From the NCBI GenBank assembly GCA_028823955.1, contig JAPPFE010000032.1:1-48891 (forward strand): DNA of 48,891 bases. Direction: 5' to 3'. Below, in pieces: positions 7,993-15,538 of the stretch. Source of the stretch: Candidatus Dadabacteria bacterium. Lineage in GTDB: Bacteria > Desulfobacterota_D > UBA1144 > Nemesobacterales > Nemesobacteraceae. The notes below the pieces were generated by a model. The model ran no database searches. It saw nothing but the letters and a program-made list of their open reading frames with translations, and was not told the origin of the DNA. Numbering within the stretch: the stretch's first letter is position 1; each line of letters starts with the position of its first letter. The position numbers and the translations under genes are program-made.

Positions 7993-9285
7993 ATGAACCA
8001 AAGAACCGCAGCTGTCCTGTCAGCCGTTTTCCTGCTCTTTCTCTACCTTTCCTGCGAGAGACCTCCGGAGATTCCGGGCCCCGAGTCCATGCGGGCGGTT
8101 CCCGCATTTCCCGAGATGGACGACGACCTTTTCCCCGAGGGACTGAAGGAATCCATCGGCGCAAGCGTCGAGAAACTTTCGCAGAAAAAGGACTCCCAAC
8201 TCGTTTTCGGACAAAAAACCGTCTCCGCGGGAGACTACGCACTTGCACTCGGTTATCTTCTCGCCAAGCTTGAGGCGGGCGTTACCAAGGATGATTTCAT
8301 AAAGGACGTAAGGGAAAATTTCGATTTCTACGGCTTTCCGGGAAAACCCTGGGGCAAGGTTTTTATAACCTCTTACTTTTCTCCGGTGCTCTCCGCTTCC
8401 CGAACCAGGACACTTCAGCACACCCAGCCGCTCTATGGGATTCCCGACGACCTGGTGCGCTTGAGGATAGACAGGTTCGTCGAGCGGTTCGAGAGACTTT
8501 CGTTTCTTGAGGAGGACAAGATCGCCTGGGAAAAGCTTCAGTCCCTCTACGGCAGGGTTGCCCCCGGAGGTCCCGGCAGGACGTCCGAACTGGTTCCCTA
8601 TTACTCGCGAAGCGAAATAGACTCCGGGGGAAAGCTCCGGGGGAAAAGGCTTGAGATCGCGTGGGTAGACCCTGTTGACGCGTTTTTTCTTCAGATTCAG
8701 GGCTCGGGTAAAATAAGGTTCGCGGACGGAGAGGAGCGGGTCGTGGGTTACGCCGCCCAGAACGGACACGATTACGTGGCAATAGGGAAATTTCTCTTCG
8801 AGTGGATTCCGAAGGAAAAAATGAGCCTTTGGGCCATAGAAAGCCACCTGAGATCCCTCTCCTACGCGGAGAGGATGAATATCCTTTACAAAAACCCGAG
8901 TTACATTTTCTTCCGCGGACTTCCGGGGAAACCCGAAACCTCTTTCGGAACGGAAGTCGTCGACGGCAGGACCATAGCGACCGACAAGGTTTTTTTCCCC
9001 AGGGGAGCTCTGGCGTTCATGGAGTTTGAGAGACCGGTCTTCGAAACTTCCTCTTCAGTCGAGCCGTCGCAGTGGGAACCGGTTTCCCGCTTTGTCGTTA
9101 ACCACGACAGCGGGGGAGCCATAAAAGGGGCCCGGCGCGTCGACCTTTTCTGGGGGGAGGGAAAAGATGCCTCCCGGCACGCGGGTGTGATGAAAAACTG
9201 GGGAAAGTTCTTCTATCTGGTGCCGAAAGGGGAATTCCTGACGGTGCTTAGGGCAAAAAACGCCGGGCAGGGCCAAGGAGGATGA
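7993..9285 (+). CDS. mltA: Membrane-bound lytic murein transglycosylase A
   Basis: MltA cleaves the MurNAc-GlcNAc bond of peptidoglycan, forming 1,6-anhydro ends, from the inner face of the outer membrane. The 430-residue product begins with a lipoprotein signal (FLLFLYLSC, lipid cysteine at 21). The central MltA domain includes YYSRSEI, WVDPVDAFFLQIQGSGKIRF and VGYAAQNGHDY. The C-terminal 3D domain (named for three conserved aspartates) carries NHDSGGAIKGARRVDLFWG. Length is somewhat above the E. coli enzyme because of a longer N-terminal region. The next gene starts one base after the stop codon, so the two form an operon. Confidence 0.93.
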   Translation: MNQRTAAVLSAVFLLFLYLSCERPPEIPGPESMRAVPAFPEMDDDLFPEGLKESIGASVEKLSQKKDSQLVFGQKTVSAGDYALALGYLLAKLEAGVTKDDFIKDVRENFDFYGFPGKPWGKVFITSYFSPVLSASRTRTLQHTQPLYGIPDDLVRLRIDRFVERFERLSFLEEDKIAWEKLQSLYGRVAPGGPGRTSELVPYYSRSEIDSGGKLRGKRLEIAWVDPVDAFFLQIQGSGKIRFADGEERVVGYAAQNGHDYVAIGKFLFEWIPKEKMSLWAIESHLRSLSYAERMNILYKNPSYIFFRGLPGKPETSFGTEVVDGRTIATDKVFFPRGALAFMEFERPVFETSSSVEPSQWEPVSRFVVNHDSGGAIKGARRVDLFWGEGKDASRHAGVMKNWGKFFYLVPKGEFLTVLRAKNAGQGQGG

Positions 9286-9286
9286 G

Positions 9287-10222
9287 ATGACCGACGAAAA
9301 AACACTTACATGTTCCCAGATGTCTTCCCAAAGCGGAGAACATCTCTACGGAACCGCTCTTGAGGTGAAAAACTGGTTTTTGCTTGAGTACTCCGGGGTA
9401 TGGAAAAGGGATGCTTTTCCGGAAAGCGCGGTGCCGGAGGAGGTAAAGGAGCATCTTGGAGGCTTTCTCTCGTCTTTTGAGGAATCCAGGATTCAGCTGA
9501 TAGGGGGGCCGGGGCCAAGCAAGGGAAACCTTGCTTTTTACTACGCCCACTCTTCTGAATTCTCCCCGAAACTCTACAGATTCGAAATAGAAACATACGA
9601 AGACCTCCTCTTGATAGATCTCCCCGAGCTTGTCAGCACCGGGGAGATAGAGAAATTCTCCTGCGAAGAGAGGCTCGCTCTGGTCTGCACCCACGGAGCC
9701 CACGACGGATGCTGCGCGGTCGCGGGATCGGGGGTTTACAAGGAGCTTCTAAAAAAAGAGGGGATTTCCGCGTGGAGAACCAGCCATGTGGGAGGCCACC
9801 GCTTCGCCGCCAACATGATCATGCTTCCCGAGGGGATATATTACGGGAGGGTAAACGGCGGAAATCTCGATGATGTGGTTTCCTCTCACCTTCGCGGCGA
9901 GATATTTCTTGACTGCTTCAGGGGAAGGTCGTGTTATTCCCAGACTTCGCAGGTTTCCGACTATTTCTTGAGGAAGGAGATAGAAAAACTCGGCATTTAC
10001 GATATAAGGTGGCAATTCGAGAAGGACCAGGAGGACTATACATCGGTTGAGTTCGGAGTGGAGGGGGACACCACGGTTTATGGCATAAACACGGTGGTCA
10101 TGAACCACGGAGCAAGGCTCCGGACGAGTTGCGATTCACCGGAAGTAAAGGGTATACCCCAGTTCTTTTTCTACGGCATAATACATTATGAGCAGTGGAG
10201 AGAAGAAAAGGAGGATTCCTGA
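9287..10222 (+). CDS. Sucrase/ferredoxin-like (thioredoxin-fold [2Fe-2S]) protein
   Basis: The 311-residue protein matches the sucraseferredoxin-like family: a thioredoxin-fold protein that in characterised relatives holds a [2Fe-2S] cluster. The visible signature is CTHGAHDGCCAVAGSGVYKEL followed by TSHVGGHRFAANMIMLPEGIYYGRV, with cysteines and histidines as likely ligands. A C-terminal region of about 100 residues (from SQVSDYFLRKEIEKLGI) follows. Function in bacteria is unclear; redox or iron handling is an inference. A good ribosome site (aaggagg) overlaps the end of mltA, so translation is probably coupled. It is cytoplasmic, with no signal peptide. Confidence 0.75.
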   Translation: MTDEKTLTCSQMSSQSGEHLYGTALEVKNWFLLEYSGVWKRDAFPESAVPEEVKEHLGGFLSSFEESRIQLIGGPGPSKGNLAFYYAHSSEFSPKLYRFEIETYEDLLLIDLPELVSTGEIEKFSCEERLALVCTHGAHDGCCAVAGSGVYKELLKKEGISAWRTSHVGGHRFAANMIMLPEGIYYGRVNGGNLDDVVSSHLRGEIFLDCFRGRSCYSQTSQVSDYFLRKEIEKLGIYDIRWQFEKDQEDYTSVEFGVEGDTTVYGINTVVMNHGARLRTSCDSPEVKGIPQFFFYGIIHYEQWREEKEDS

Positions 10223-10229
10223 TCGCTCC

Positions 10230-11183
10230 CTAGGGTGAAGCGCGCCGCTGTCCCAAAGATTCTGTAAAATTAAGAATTTCCTGCGAAAGACGCATCGAGC
10301 TTTGCTCGTCGGGGATTACGGTGTCCGTCACTAAAACGCTTACCCCGAGAGCTTCTATGGCGGCCGCCTCTCCAGCATCCGAGCGGTCAATCACGAGCAC
10401 GTCCAGAAAATCGGCGTAAAGCCTGGCCACCTGGGTCGAAGAAGCCTCCATTCCAAGCCCCCTCATGAGTTTGTCCGCCGGACCCTTAAGGGGTTTTCCG
10501 CGCATAAGGGGACTCACGGCGACCTTGAGTCCCGGCGCGCCGACTAGCCTTTCTCTAACTTCTTTTATCTCGAGTATGGGCCCTATGCTGATTATGGGGT
10601 TGCTCGGGCATATGATCACAAGGTCGGCGCCGTCTATCGAGTCAAGAACCAGCGGGGCCGCAGAAGCCTCGCGTGCGCCCTTTATCTTGACTCCGCGAAC
10701 CTCGGGACGCATCGCGTGCTTTATGTAGTATTCCTGGAAGTGTATTTCGCCCGCGTCCGTCTCTATCCATGTCTCGACCCTGTCATCGCTCATTGGCAGT
10801 ATGCGCATTTCCCCGAGGCCGAAGCGCTGCGCTATCTTTGAAGTGGATTCGCTGAGGGTCCCGCCCCCGTCGGTGACGGCTTTTCTGAACAGGTGAGTGG
10901 CGAGATCCCTGTCCCCGAGCCCGAACCATGTCGGAAAACCGAACCTCGCGGCGGCGCCCAGAAACTCGAACGTGTCGCCGCGGAGCCCCCACCCTTTTTT
11001 TTCGTCTATGCTTCCCGAGAGCCTGTAGATTATGGTGTCTATGTCCGGAGAGACCCTCATTCCGTAAAGGTCCATGTCATCCGCGGTGTTCACTATTACG
11101 GTAAGTTCCGACAGGGGAATTATCCCCGTGAGTCCCTTGAGGAATTTCGCGGCTCCGCTTCCGCCGCCAAGTGCCGTTATCAT
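10230..11183 (-). CDS. cofD: 2-phospho-L-lactate transferase (F420 biosynthesis)
   Basis: CofD/FbiA joins an activated lactyl- or phosphoenolpyruvyl-diphosphoguanosine to the deazaflavin Fo, giving F420-0 (or dehydro-F420-0). The 317-residue product opens with the nucleotide-binding GGGSGAAKFLKG. It has VIVNTADDMDLYGMRVSPDIDTIIY and GWGLRGDTF, all CofD-specific and different from the related YvcK/GlmR proteins. Residues VICPSNPIISIGPIL form the phosphate-binding region. It is a lone gene here; cofC, cofE and cofG/H are not in the window. Presence implies F420-dependent enzymes in this organism, unusual for a Gram-negative genome. Convergent with the preceding gene, 7 bp apart. Confidence 0.93.
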   Translation of the reverse strand: MITALGGGSGAAKFLKGLTGIIPLSELTVIVNTADDMDLYGMRVSPDIDTIIYRLSGSIDEKKGWGLRGDTFEFLGAAARFGFPTWFGLGDRDLATHLFRKAVTDGGGTLSESTSKIAQRFGLGEMRILPMSDDRVETWIETDAGEIHFQEYYIKHAMRPEVRGVKIKGAREASAAPLVLDSIDGADLVIICPSNPIISIGPILEIKEVRERLVGAPGLKVAVSPLMRGKPLKGPADKLMRGLGMEASSTQVARLYADFLDVLVIDRSDAGEAAAIEALGVSVLVTDTVIPDEQSSMRLSQEILNFTESLGQRRASP

Positions 11184-11243
11184 CTGAGTTTCTCCGTGCT
11201 CCCGGATATTTCACCTGTAAGCTATTTGAGCCCCTTATCCGTG

Positions 11244-11281
11244 TCAAGCCGGGGACCACGCGGCCCGCTGCGACGGCTTGA
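11244..11281. repeat. Inverted repeat between cofD and the PpiD-like gene
   Basis: tcaagccg (11244-11251) and cggcttga (11274-11281) are perfect complements around a GC-rich 22-bp loop, in the divergent intergenic region. No T-run follows, so an operator or 5' leader hairpin is more likely than a terminator. Confidence 0.35.
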
Positions 11282-11334
11282 AAGTTGATACCGGCTCATA
11301 TAGAGTTTAGTTCGTCTTTTCAAGGAAAACCCCG

Positions 11335-12927
11335 TTGGCATTCGATATCATAAAAAACAGGCAAGGCCTTCTCACCAAGGCCCTGCTTCTGCTGCTCGCC
11401 CTTACCTTCGTTATCGGGTTCGGATACGTGGGAGGAATAAGTATAGGGGGTAGAGGCCCAAGCGGCGGAGCTGCGGTAGAGGTAAACGGGGACAAGGTTT
11501 CCCTCGCGGAGTTCTATAATCTTAGGGACTCGATGCTTGACCGCCTGCGCCGCAGCGACCAGGAGATCTCGGACGAGCTTTTCGAATACGTGAATTTTTC
11601 CGTGATCGACTCGCTGGTCAACAAGAAGCTTCTCGCCCAGAAGGCCGAAGAACTGGGGATCAGGGTAAGCCAGGAGGAGCTTTCAGACGCAATAAGAAAC
11701 GATCCGGGGTTCCAGGTGGACGGCGCTTTCGTGGGGTTTGAACGCTACCGGGACTTTATTTCAAGGGGGCTTAACCGCACCGTGAAGGATTTCGAGGATT
11801 CCTACAGGGAGGACCTCCTTGTGGAGAAGCTCGTATCAGTTCTTGACAGTTCCGTAACGGCAAGCGACGAGGAGCTTTTAAGCATTTACAGGGCGCGCGA
11901 GGAGAAAATCGATCTTCACTACGTTTCGTTTGCGGCCCGGGATTACCTTGAGGGCCAGAAACCGAGCGAAGAGGAGATCGCCCGGTATTACAGAAAAAAC
12001 ACCGATCTTTTCTGGGAGCCGGAGAAACGCGCGGCGCGCTACGTAAAGCTCACTCCCGGGGATTTCACCGAGGATGCCGAGGTTTCCGACGAGGAAATCG
12101 AGGCCTACTACACTACTTACCCGGAGGAATTTCTTTCCAAAGGGACCCCGAAACCATTTGACGACGTAAAGGGGGAGATAAAAAAGCAGCTTGTAGAGGG
12201 CAAATCAAAGCTTCTCTACAACCAGTTCCTTGAGGAGTTTCTCCGGAAAAGACGCTCATTCTCAGACCTTCTTTCCGAAAAAAGCTCGCTTGAGGTGAAA
12301 GAAACCGCGGAGTTTACTCTCGGAGGCACGGGCGGAGACGTTCCTGGCGCCATAAGAAGAGAGGCTTTTTCGGTAAAGAAAAAAAGGCTTTCAAACGTGG
12401 TGCTTCGGGATTTCACTTGGTTTTTCGAGATAACCCGGGTTCAATCCTCAAAGCGGTCGGGAATTGAGTCCGCGCGCGGGGAGATTGTCGAGGCCCTAAA
12501 AAGGGAAAAGGGCGTCGATCGGGCCAGGGAATCCGCTGGGAACAGTCTCGCGAAAATAACCGCCTCGGGCAAAGGTTTCTCCGGGATGGCCAAGTCCATG
12601 GGTCTTTCGGTGGAGCGCACCGGTTTTTTCTCAAGGTCCGAGGATCCTCTGGACGTCGAATCGAGGGATTTCATTTCAGATGTCTTCGGGCTGAGAAGCA
12701 ACCGTCCTACCCCCAATCGTGTTTACAAGTCGGGGGAGACTTTCTACATAGTGTCGCTTGCGAAGACAAAGCCCGCCGACAGCGGGTACTTCGGGAACGA
12801 GAGGGATTCTCTTAGGCGCCAAGAGGTCTCGTTGCGAAAGATGCTTGTGGTTGAACGCCTGCTTGAGAACCTCAGAGAAAGCTCCAAGATCTCACCCAAC
12901 AAGAACCTTCTTTCCCAGGGAGGATAA
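11335..12927 (+). CDS. PpiD/SurA-like membrane-anchored periplasmic chaperone
   Basis: The 530-residue protein starts at TTG (preceded by aagga, spacing 8) as MAFDIIKNRQGLLTKALLLLLALTFV. This is the PpiD layout: a short cytoplasmic tail, one transmembrane helix at about 14-34, then a large periplasmic part. Residues about 50-180 form a SurA_N-like chaperone domain (EVNGDKVSLAEFYNLRD, VIDSLVNKKLLAQKAEELGI). A second module around 200-260 (SEEEIARYYRKNTDLFWEPEKRAARYVKL) is PpiD-like. The parvulin PPIase core is not recognisable where PpiD would have it: FLSKGTPKPFDDVKGEI follows EIEAYYTTYPEE directly. It probably helps fold secreted proteins as a chaperone only. It stands alone and is followed by a terminator. 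Confidence 0.8.
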   Translation: MAFDIIKNRQGLLTKALLLLLALTFVIGFGYVGGISIGGRGPSGGAAVEVNGDKVSLAEFYNLRDSMLDRLRRSDQEISDELFEYVNFSVIDSLVNKKLLAQKAEELGIRVSQEELSDAIRNDPGFQVDGAFVGFERYRDFISRGLNRTVKDFEDSYREDLLVEKLVSVLDSSVTASDEELLSIYRAREEKIDLHYVSFAARDYLEGQKPSEEEIARYYRKNTDLFWEPEKRAARYVKLTPGDFTEDAEVSDEEIEAYYTTYPEEFLSKGTPKPFDDVKGEIKKQLVEGKSKLLYNQFLEEFLRKRRSFSDLLSEKSSLEVKETAEFTLGGTGGDVPGAIRREAFSVKKKRLSNVVLRDFTWFFEITRVQSSKRSGIESARGEIVEALKREKGVDRARESAGNSLAKITASGKGFSGMAKSMGLSVERTGFFSRSEDPLDVESRDFISDVFGLRSNRPTPNRVYKSGETFYIVSLAKTKPADSGYFGNERDSLRRQEVSLRKMLVVERLLENLRESSKISPNKNLLSQGG

Positions 12928-13073
12928 TTCCCCGGGAAGTTTTCTTCCGAACGAGATATAAATCCGGTATACTAAACCCTTAGTATTTTACTGTAGGCCT
13001 ACCGCTATAATTCATGATAGTGAACCGCTGTCGAAGGAGAGCGAGTAGCTTCCCAGATCCGGTCGCGTGCTAG

Positions 13074-13131
13074 GAAAAACGGACCAAGAAACTTCAGATG
13101 AAAAGACAAATTTCTTTGGGGCCGTCTTTTT
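13074..13131 (+). terminator. Rho-independent terminator after the PpiD-like gene
   Basis: acgg-acc-aagaaa (13079-13091) pairs imperfectly with tttctt-gg-ccgt (13111-13125) and is followed by ctttttc. An A-run precedes the stem, so it may work both ways. It isolates the following retron from upstream transcription. Confidence 0.55.
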
Positions 13132-13254
13132 CCTGAACTTTCGCTGAACTCTTTAAGCCGATTTTTTATCATGGAGTTCCAGGATTATCGAAATCATTTT
13201 TCTGCGGTCACCGCCCCCTTTCATAAGATTTTTTATTTTCTCTGAGAAAAAAAA

Positions 13255-13282
13255 TTGACTTTTAGCAAATATCGTGTAGCAT
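13255..13282 (+). promoter_or_regulatory. Putative promoter of the retron
   Basis: ttgact (13255-13260) and tagcat (13277-13282) are 16 bp apart in AT-rich DNA, giving a start near 13289 at the beginning of the structured leader. A 7-bp inverted repeat lies right after it. Confidence 0.5.
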
Positions 13283-13288
13283 TTATTC

Positions 13289-13620
13289 TTAACTGAACTG
13301 ATAGTTCAGACGTTCTTTGACAACACCTCCAAGATTGGACTTGTTAAGGGCCAAGCTTTTTAGCTTGGCCGATGCTTATGCATCTTAACAGAAGCAGATG
13401 GCGAGGGCAGAGGGATCTTCATCTTTGAAGCTTGTAGAAGATAGGTTCTCTCCCGGTCGTGTTATACCGGCGTTTAGGCGTTGAGCCCTTGAGACCTGTG
13501 GAAGTATAGTTCGCATGATAGTATGCGACTGAAATAAGAGGGATTATGGGTTTCCGCTGTGTTTTTTCCGGTCCGATCGCATGGCGACTGGGCGAAAGCA
13601 CCAGAAAAAAATTCGCTCAA
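13289..13620 (+). ncRNA. Presumed retron msr-msd RNA (limits approximate)
   Basis: This 330-bp stretch has no gene but many hairpins, which is what a retron RT needs as template and primer. At 13342-13390 a stem tgttaa/ttaaca encloses two hairpins: ggccaagct-tttt-agcttggcc (13349-13370, 9 bp perfect) and gatgc-ttat-gcatc (13371-13384). This three-way shape resembles an msr. A longer stem aggt(t)ctc/gagacct (13443-13450 with 13491-13497) enclosing ccggt...accgg (13453-13470) could be the msd. Further hairpins are at 13508-13530 and 13562-13610 (ttttttccgg with ccagaaaaaa). I could not identify the a1/a2 pair or branching guanosine with confidence. Confidence 0.6.
13293..13309. promoter_or_regulatory. 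Inverted repeat at the retron transcription start
   Basis: ctgaact-gat-agttcag is a perfect 7-3-7 inverted repeat just downstream of the -10 box. It is a good candidate operator for the XRE-type HTH protein encoded in the same operon, or a 5' hairpin of the RNA. Confidence 0.4.
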
Positions 13621-13632
13621 GGAGGTAATAAA

Positions 13633-13875
13633 ATGCTTTTAGAGAAGCAGTTGTTAAAGAAGACGCTCAATACGCTCATAGAGCTAAAAGCGTCTATACG
13701 TGACACAGCGGACCCAGGCGTTATAGTCCGACTGGATGAGGTTATAGACCAACTCCAGTCTGTTATAGAAGGCAGAAAGCCTGAAGACCCAGACAAGATC
13801 TTGAATGGTCTTGGCAAGTTTTTGAAGATGCTGCCAAGCATCGAGGCTTTGATGAGTTTCCTGTCTGATGATTAA
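13633..13875 (+). CDS. Retron-associated 80-aa protein of unknown function
   Basis: I do not recognise this protein. It starts at ATG 13633 behind a strong ribosome site (ggaggt, spacing 6); a longer frame upstream would run through the structured RNA and is unlikely. The sequence (MLLEKQLLKKTLNTLIELK... to ...MLPSIEALMSFLSDD) is predicted by eye to be mostly amphipathic helix, with an acidic end, no cysteines, no signal peptide and no transmembrane segment. It lies between the presumed msr-msd and the HTH gene, so it belongs to the retron operon. It may be the effector, an adaptor or an antitoxin-like partner. This is inference from position only. Confidence 0.75.
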   Translation: MLLEKQLLKKTLNTLIELKASIRDTADPGVIVRLDEVIDQLQSVIEGRKPEDPDKILNGLGKFLKMLPSIEALMSFLSDD

Positions 13876-13909
13876 CGCAATAATCCTTTTTATTTTTTAC
13901 AGCCTGATC

Positions 13910-14200
13910 ATGAACCTTGGCGCAACGATAAAAGAGTGTCGGAGTTTGCGTAAGATGACGCAAACTCAACTGGCCGATGCGGCCGGTCTGTCTGTTTCCC
14001 ATCTTTGCCTTCTCGAAAAAAACGAGCGTCAGCCCAGTATTTCAACTATAGAATCAATAGCGCGAACTCTGGAAATACCCTTGAGCGTCCTTATTTTCCT
14101 CGCTGCGGAAAAAGAAGAAGTCCCCGAGTTAACAGCAAGACACATTGAAGACCTGTCCAAACACATAATAGGTTTGATGAAATTACATGCCCAGAAATAG
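13910..14200 (+). CDS. XRE-type helix-turn-helix protein of the retron operon
   Basis: The 96-residue product opens MNLGATIKECRSLRKMTQTQLADAAGLSVSHLCLLEKNERQPS, a standard Cro/C1-type HTH. A C-terminal helical tail of about 35 residues follows (EVPELTARHIEDLSKHIIGLMKL). An in-frame ATG at 13868 overlaps the end of the 80-aa gene (atgattaa) and would add a hydrophobic 14-residue leader. I prefer 13910 because the HTH normally begins near the N-terminus, though neither start has a clear ribosome site. It overlaps the RT gene by 14 bp, so the two are translated together. Small HTH partners are known for one group of retrons. It could regulate the operon or act as effector. Confidence 0.8.
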   Translation: MNLGATIKECRSLRKMTQTQLADAAGLSVSHLCLLEKNERQPSISTIESIARTLEIPLSVLIFLAAEKEEVPELTARHIEDLSKHIIGLMKLHAQK

Positions 14201-15149
14201 ACATCCCGTTATAAACATTTCCCCTATCGCTAAGGTTTCATCTCTGGCTTCATTACTTTCGATCAAGGAATCCGATTTGCTGTATATTGCCGCAAATGTG
14301 GATCGGTTTCACAGGCTGGGGAAAGAGCTTAAAAAAAGAAACGGGGAACCACGGCATACCCATGACGCGGAGCAACGGCTGAAAATCATACATGAGAGGA
14401 TTAACAACCGAATACTTAAAAAAGTCGATTACCCATACTATTTACAGGGTGGAATAGCAGACAAAAAACGGCCTCGAGGCTGTCGTACTAACGCCATTAT
14501 TCATTCCAGAAAGAAGTCGATTATCACTGAGGATATAAAGGATTTTTTCCCCTGTACAAGCAAAAGAATTGTTAAAGGAATTTGGCAATACTGCTTCCGA
14601 TTTCATCCCGAAATAGCCGATATCCTGACCCGTCTGACCATCTACCAGAACCAACTCCCCCAAGGCTGGAAAACCAGTTCATACTTGGCGAACTTAGTAT
14701 TTTGGGACAAAGAACCGGATTTGGTGTCTTTACTTGAGCAACGGGGTTATTCCTACAGCCGTTATATGGACGACATTACCGTGTCAAGCGGGCATTATAT
14801 AAACAATCACCAAAAGAACTACATAATATCAAAAGTTTACGAAATGCTTTTTTCCAAAGGGTTCGCACCAAAGCGCAGCAAGCATGAAATAGTCAGTCAG
14901 AGTCAGCGAATGGATGTTACGGGCTTGGTGGTAAACAGGAAAAATCCGACGGTCTCAAAGAGCAAACGCAGGGGAGTGCGAGTAGGCGTATTCAAACTGG
15001 AGGAACTGCCAATAAATAATCGTTCAGATGCTGATTATTGTGAGTGCTGGGAGCATTTGTCTGGATTGGTAAGTTATATAAGCACTTACCATCCTAAAGA
15101 AGGTAAAAAGCTACGTGCTCGGTTACGTAATATAAAGCCGAATAGGTAG
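14187..15149 (+). CDS. ret: Retron reverse transcriptase
   Basis: The 320-residue protein has the size of a stand-alone retron RT and all hallmark motifs in order. The retron-specific NAxxH in region X is N102-A-I-I-H106. Catalytic Asp motif A is DIKDFF, 116-121. QGWKTSSYLANL is at 159-170. The active-site YMDD box is at 193-196 (YSRYMDDITVS). Retron-specific VTG in region Y is at 244-246 (MDVTGLVVN). No fused C-terminal domain is present. Such enzymes copy the msd part of their own RNA into a branched RNA-DNA hybrid, now known to serve in phage defence. Codon use and low GC differ from flanking genes, indicating acquisition. The gene ends inside a 21-bp repeat shared with the MITE-like element at 24.2 kb. 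Confidence 0.95.
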   Translation: MPRNRHPVINISPIAKVSSLASLLSIKESDLLYIAANVDRFHRLGKELKKRNGEPRHTHDAEQRLKIIHERINNRILKKVDYPYYLQGGIADKKRPRGCRTNAIIHSRKKSIITEDIKDFFPCTSKRIVKGIWQYCFRFHPEIADILTRLTIYQNQLPQGWKTSSYLANLVFWDKEPDLVSLLEQRGYSYSRYMDDITVSSGHYINNHQKNYIISKVYEMLFSKGFAPKRSKHEIVSQSQRMDVTGLVVNRKNPTVSKSKRRGVRVGVFKLEELPINNRSDADYCECWEHLSGLVSYISTYHPKEGKKLRARLRNIKPNR

Positions 15150-15163
15150 TATCTGCCAGAAGA
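15143..15163. repeat. Single copy of a 21-bp repeat shared with the MITE at 24.2 kb
   Basis: taggtagtatctgccagaaga matches tagatagtgtctgccggaaga (24155-24175) at 18 of 21 positions. It overlaps the RT stop codon. It may be the right border of the acquired retron segment or a leftover element end. Confidence 0.4.
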
Positions 15164-15298
15164 CTCTGTTTTCCTCCGAATTATTTTAGGGCATAATCAA
15201 CAGCAACTACCTTTCCTGCTATCTGTTTATGAATCAACATACTGCGTTCCTTTGTTTTTAACCTAGTACACAGCAATTAACTGTTCCCGACCGGGAAG

Positions 15299-15328
15299 TT
15301 GTAAATCCTCTAGATATTGTGGTATAAT
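15299..15328 (+). promoter_or_regulatory. Promoter for smc with upstream palindrome
   Basis: ttgtaa (15299-15304) and tataat (15323-15328) are 18 bp apart, with an extended -10 (tggtataat). ttcccgaccgggaa (15284-15297) is a 14-bp inverted repeat just before the -35 box. The rest of the gene-free stretch 15150-15538 shows no RNA gene or open frame that I can support. Confidence 0.6.
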
Positions 15329-15538
15329 TCATACTGACCGGAAGGCCTTGATCGATAAGGAATCTTTTTCACGTACTGCCGAAAGCATTATCCCGGCAGC
15401 TTTCTTCAGGATTCTGGCCCTGTCAGGGCTTCTATAATACGCATGCGGGAGCTTTAACTTTCCCGGTTACGGCGAGGATTTTGCGTAAAACGGGCGGCGG
15501 CGCGCGTGAACGCAGCGATGCCGGGCCGCGATTCTCCC

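Noticed and set aside
13546-13632. Upstream extension (29 codons) of the 80-aa retron gene
   Set aside because: It runs through the structured leader RNA and has no ribosome site, whereas ATG 13633 has a strong one.
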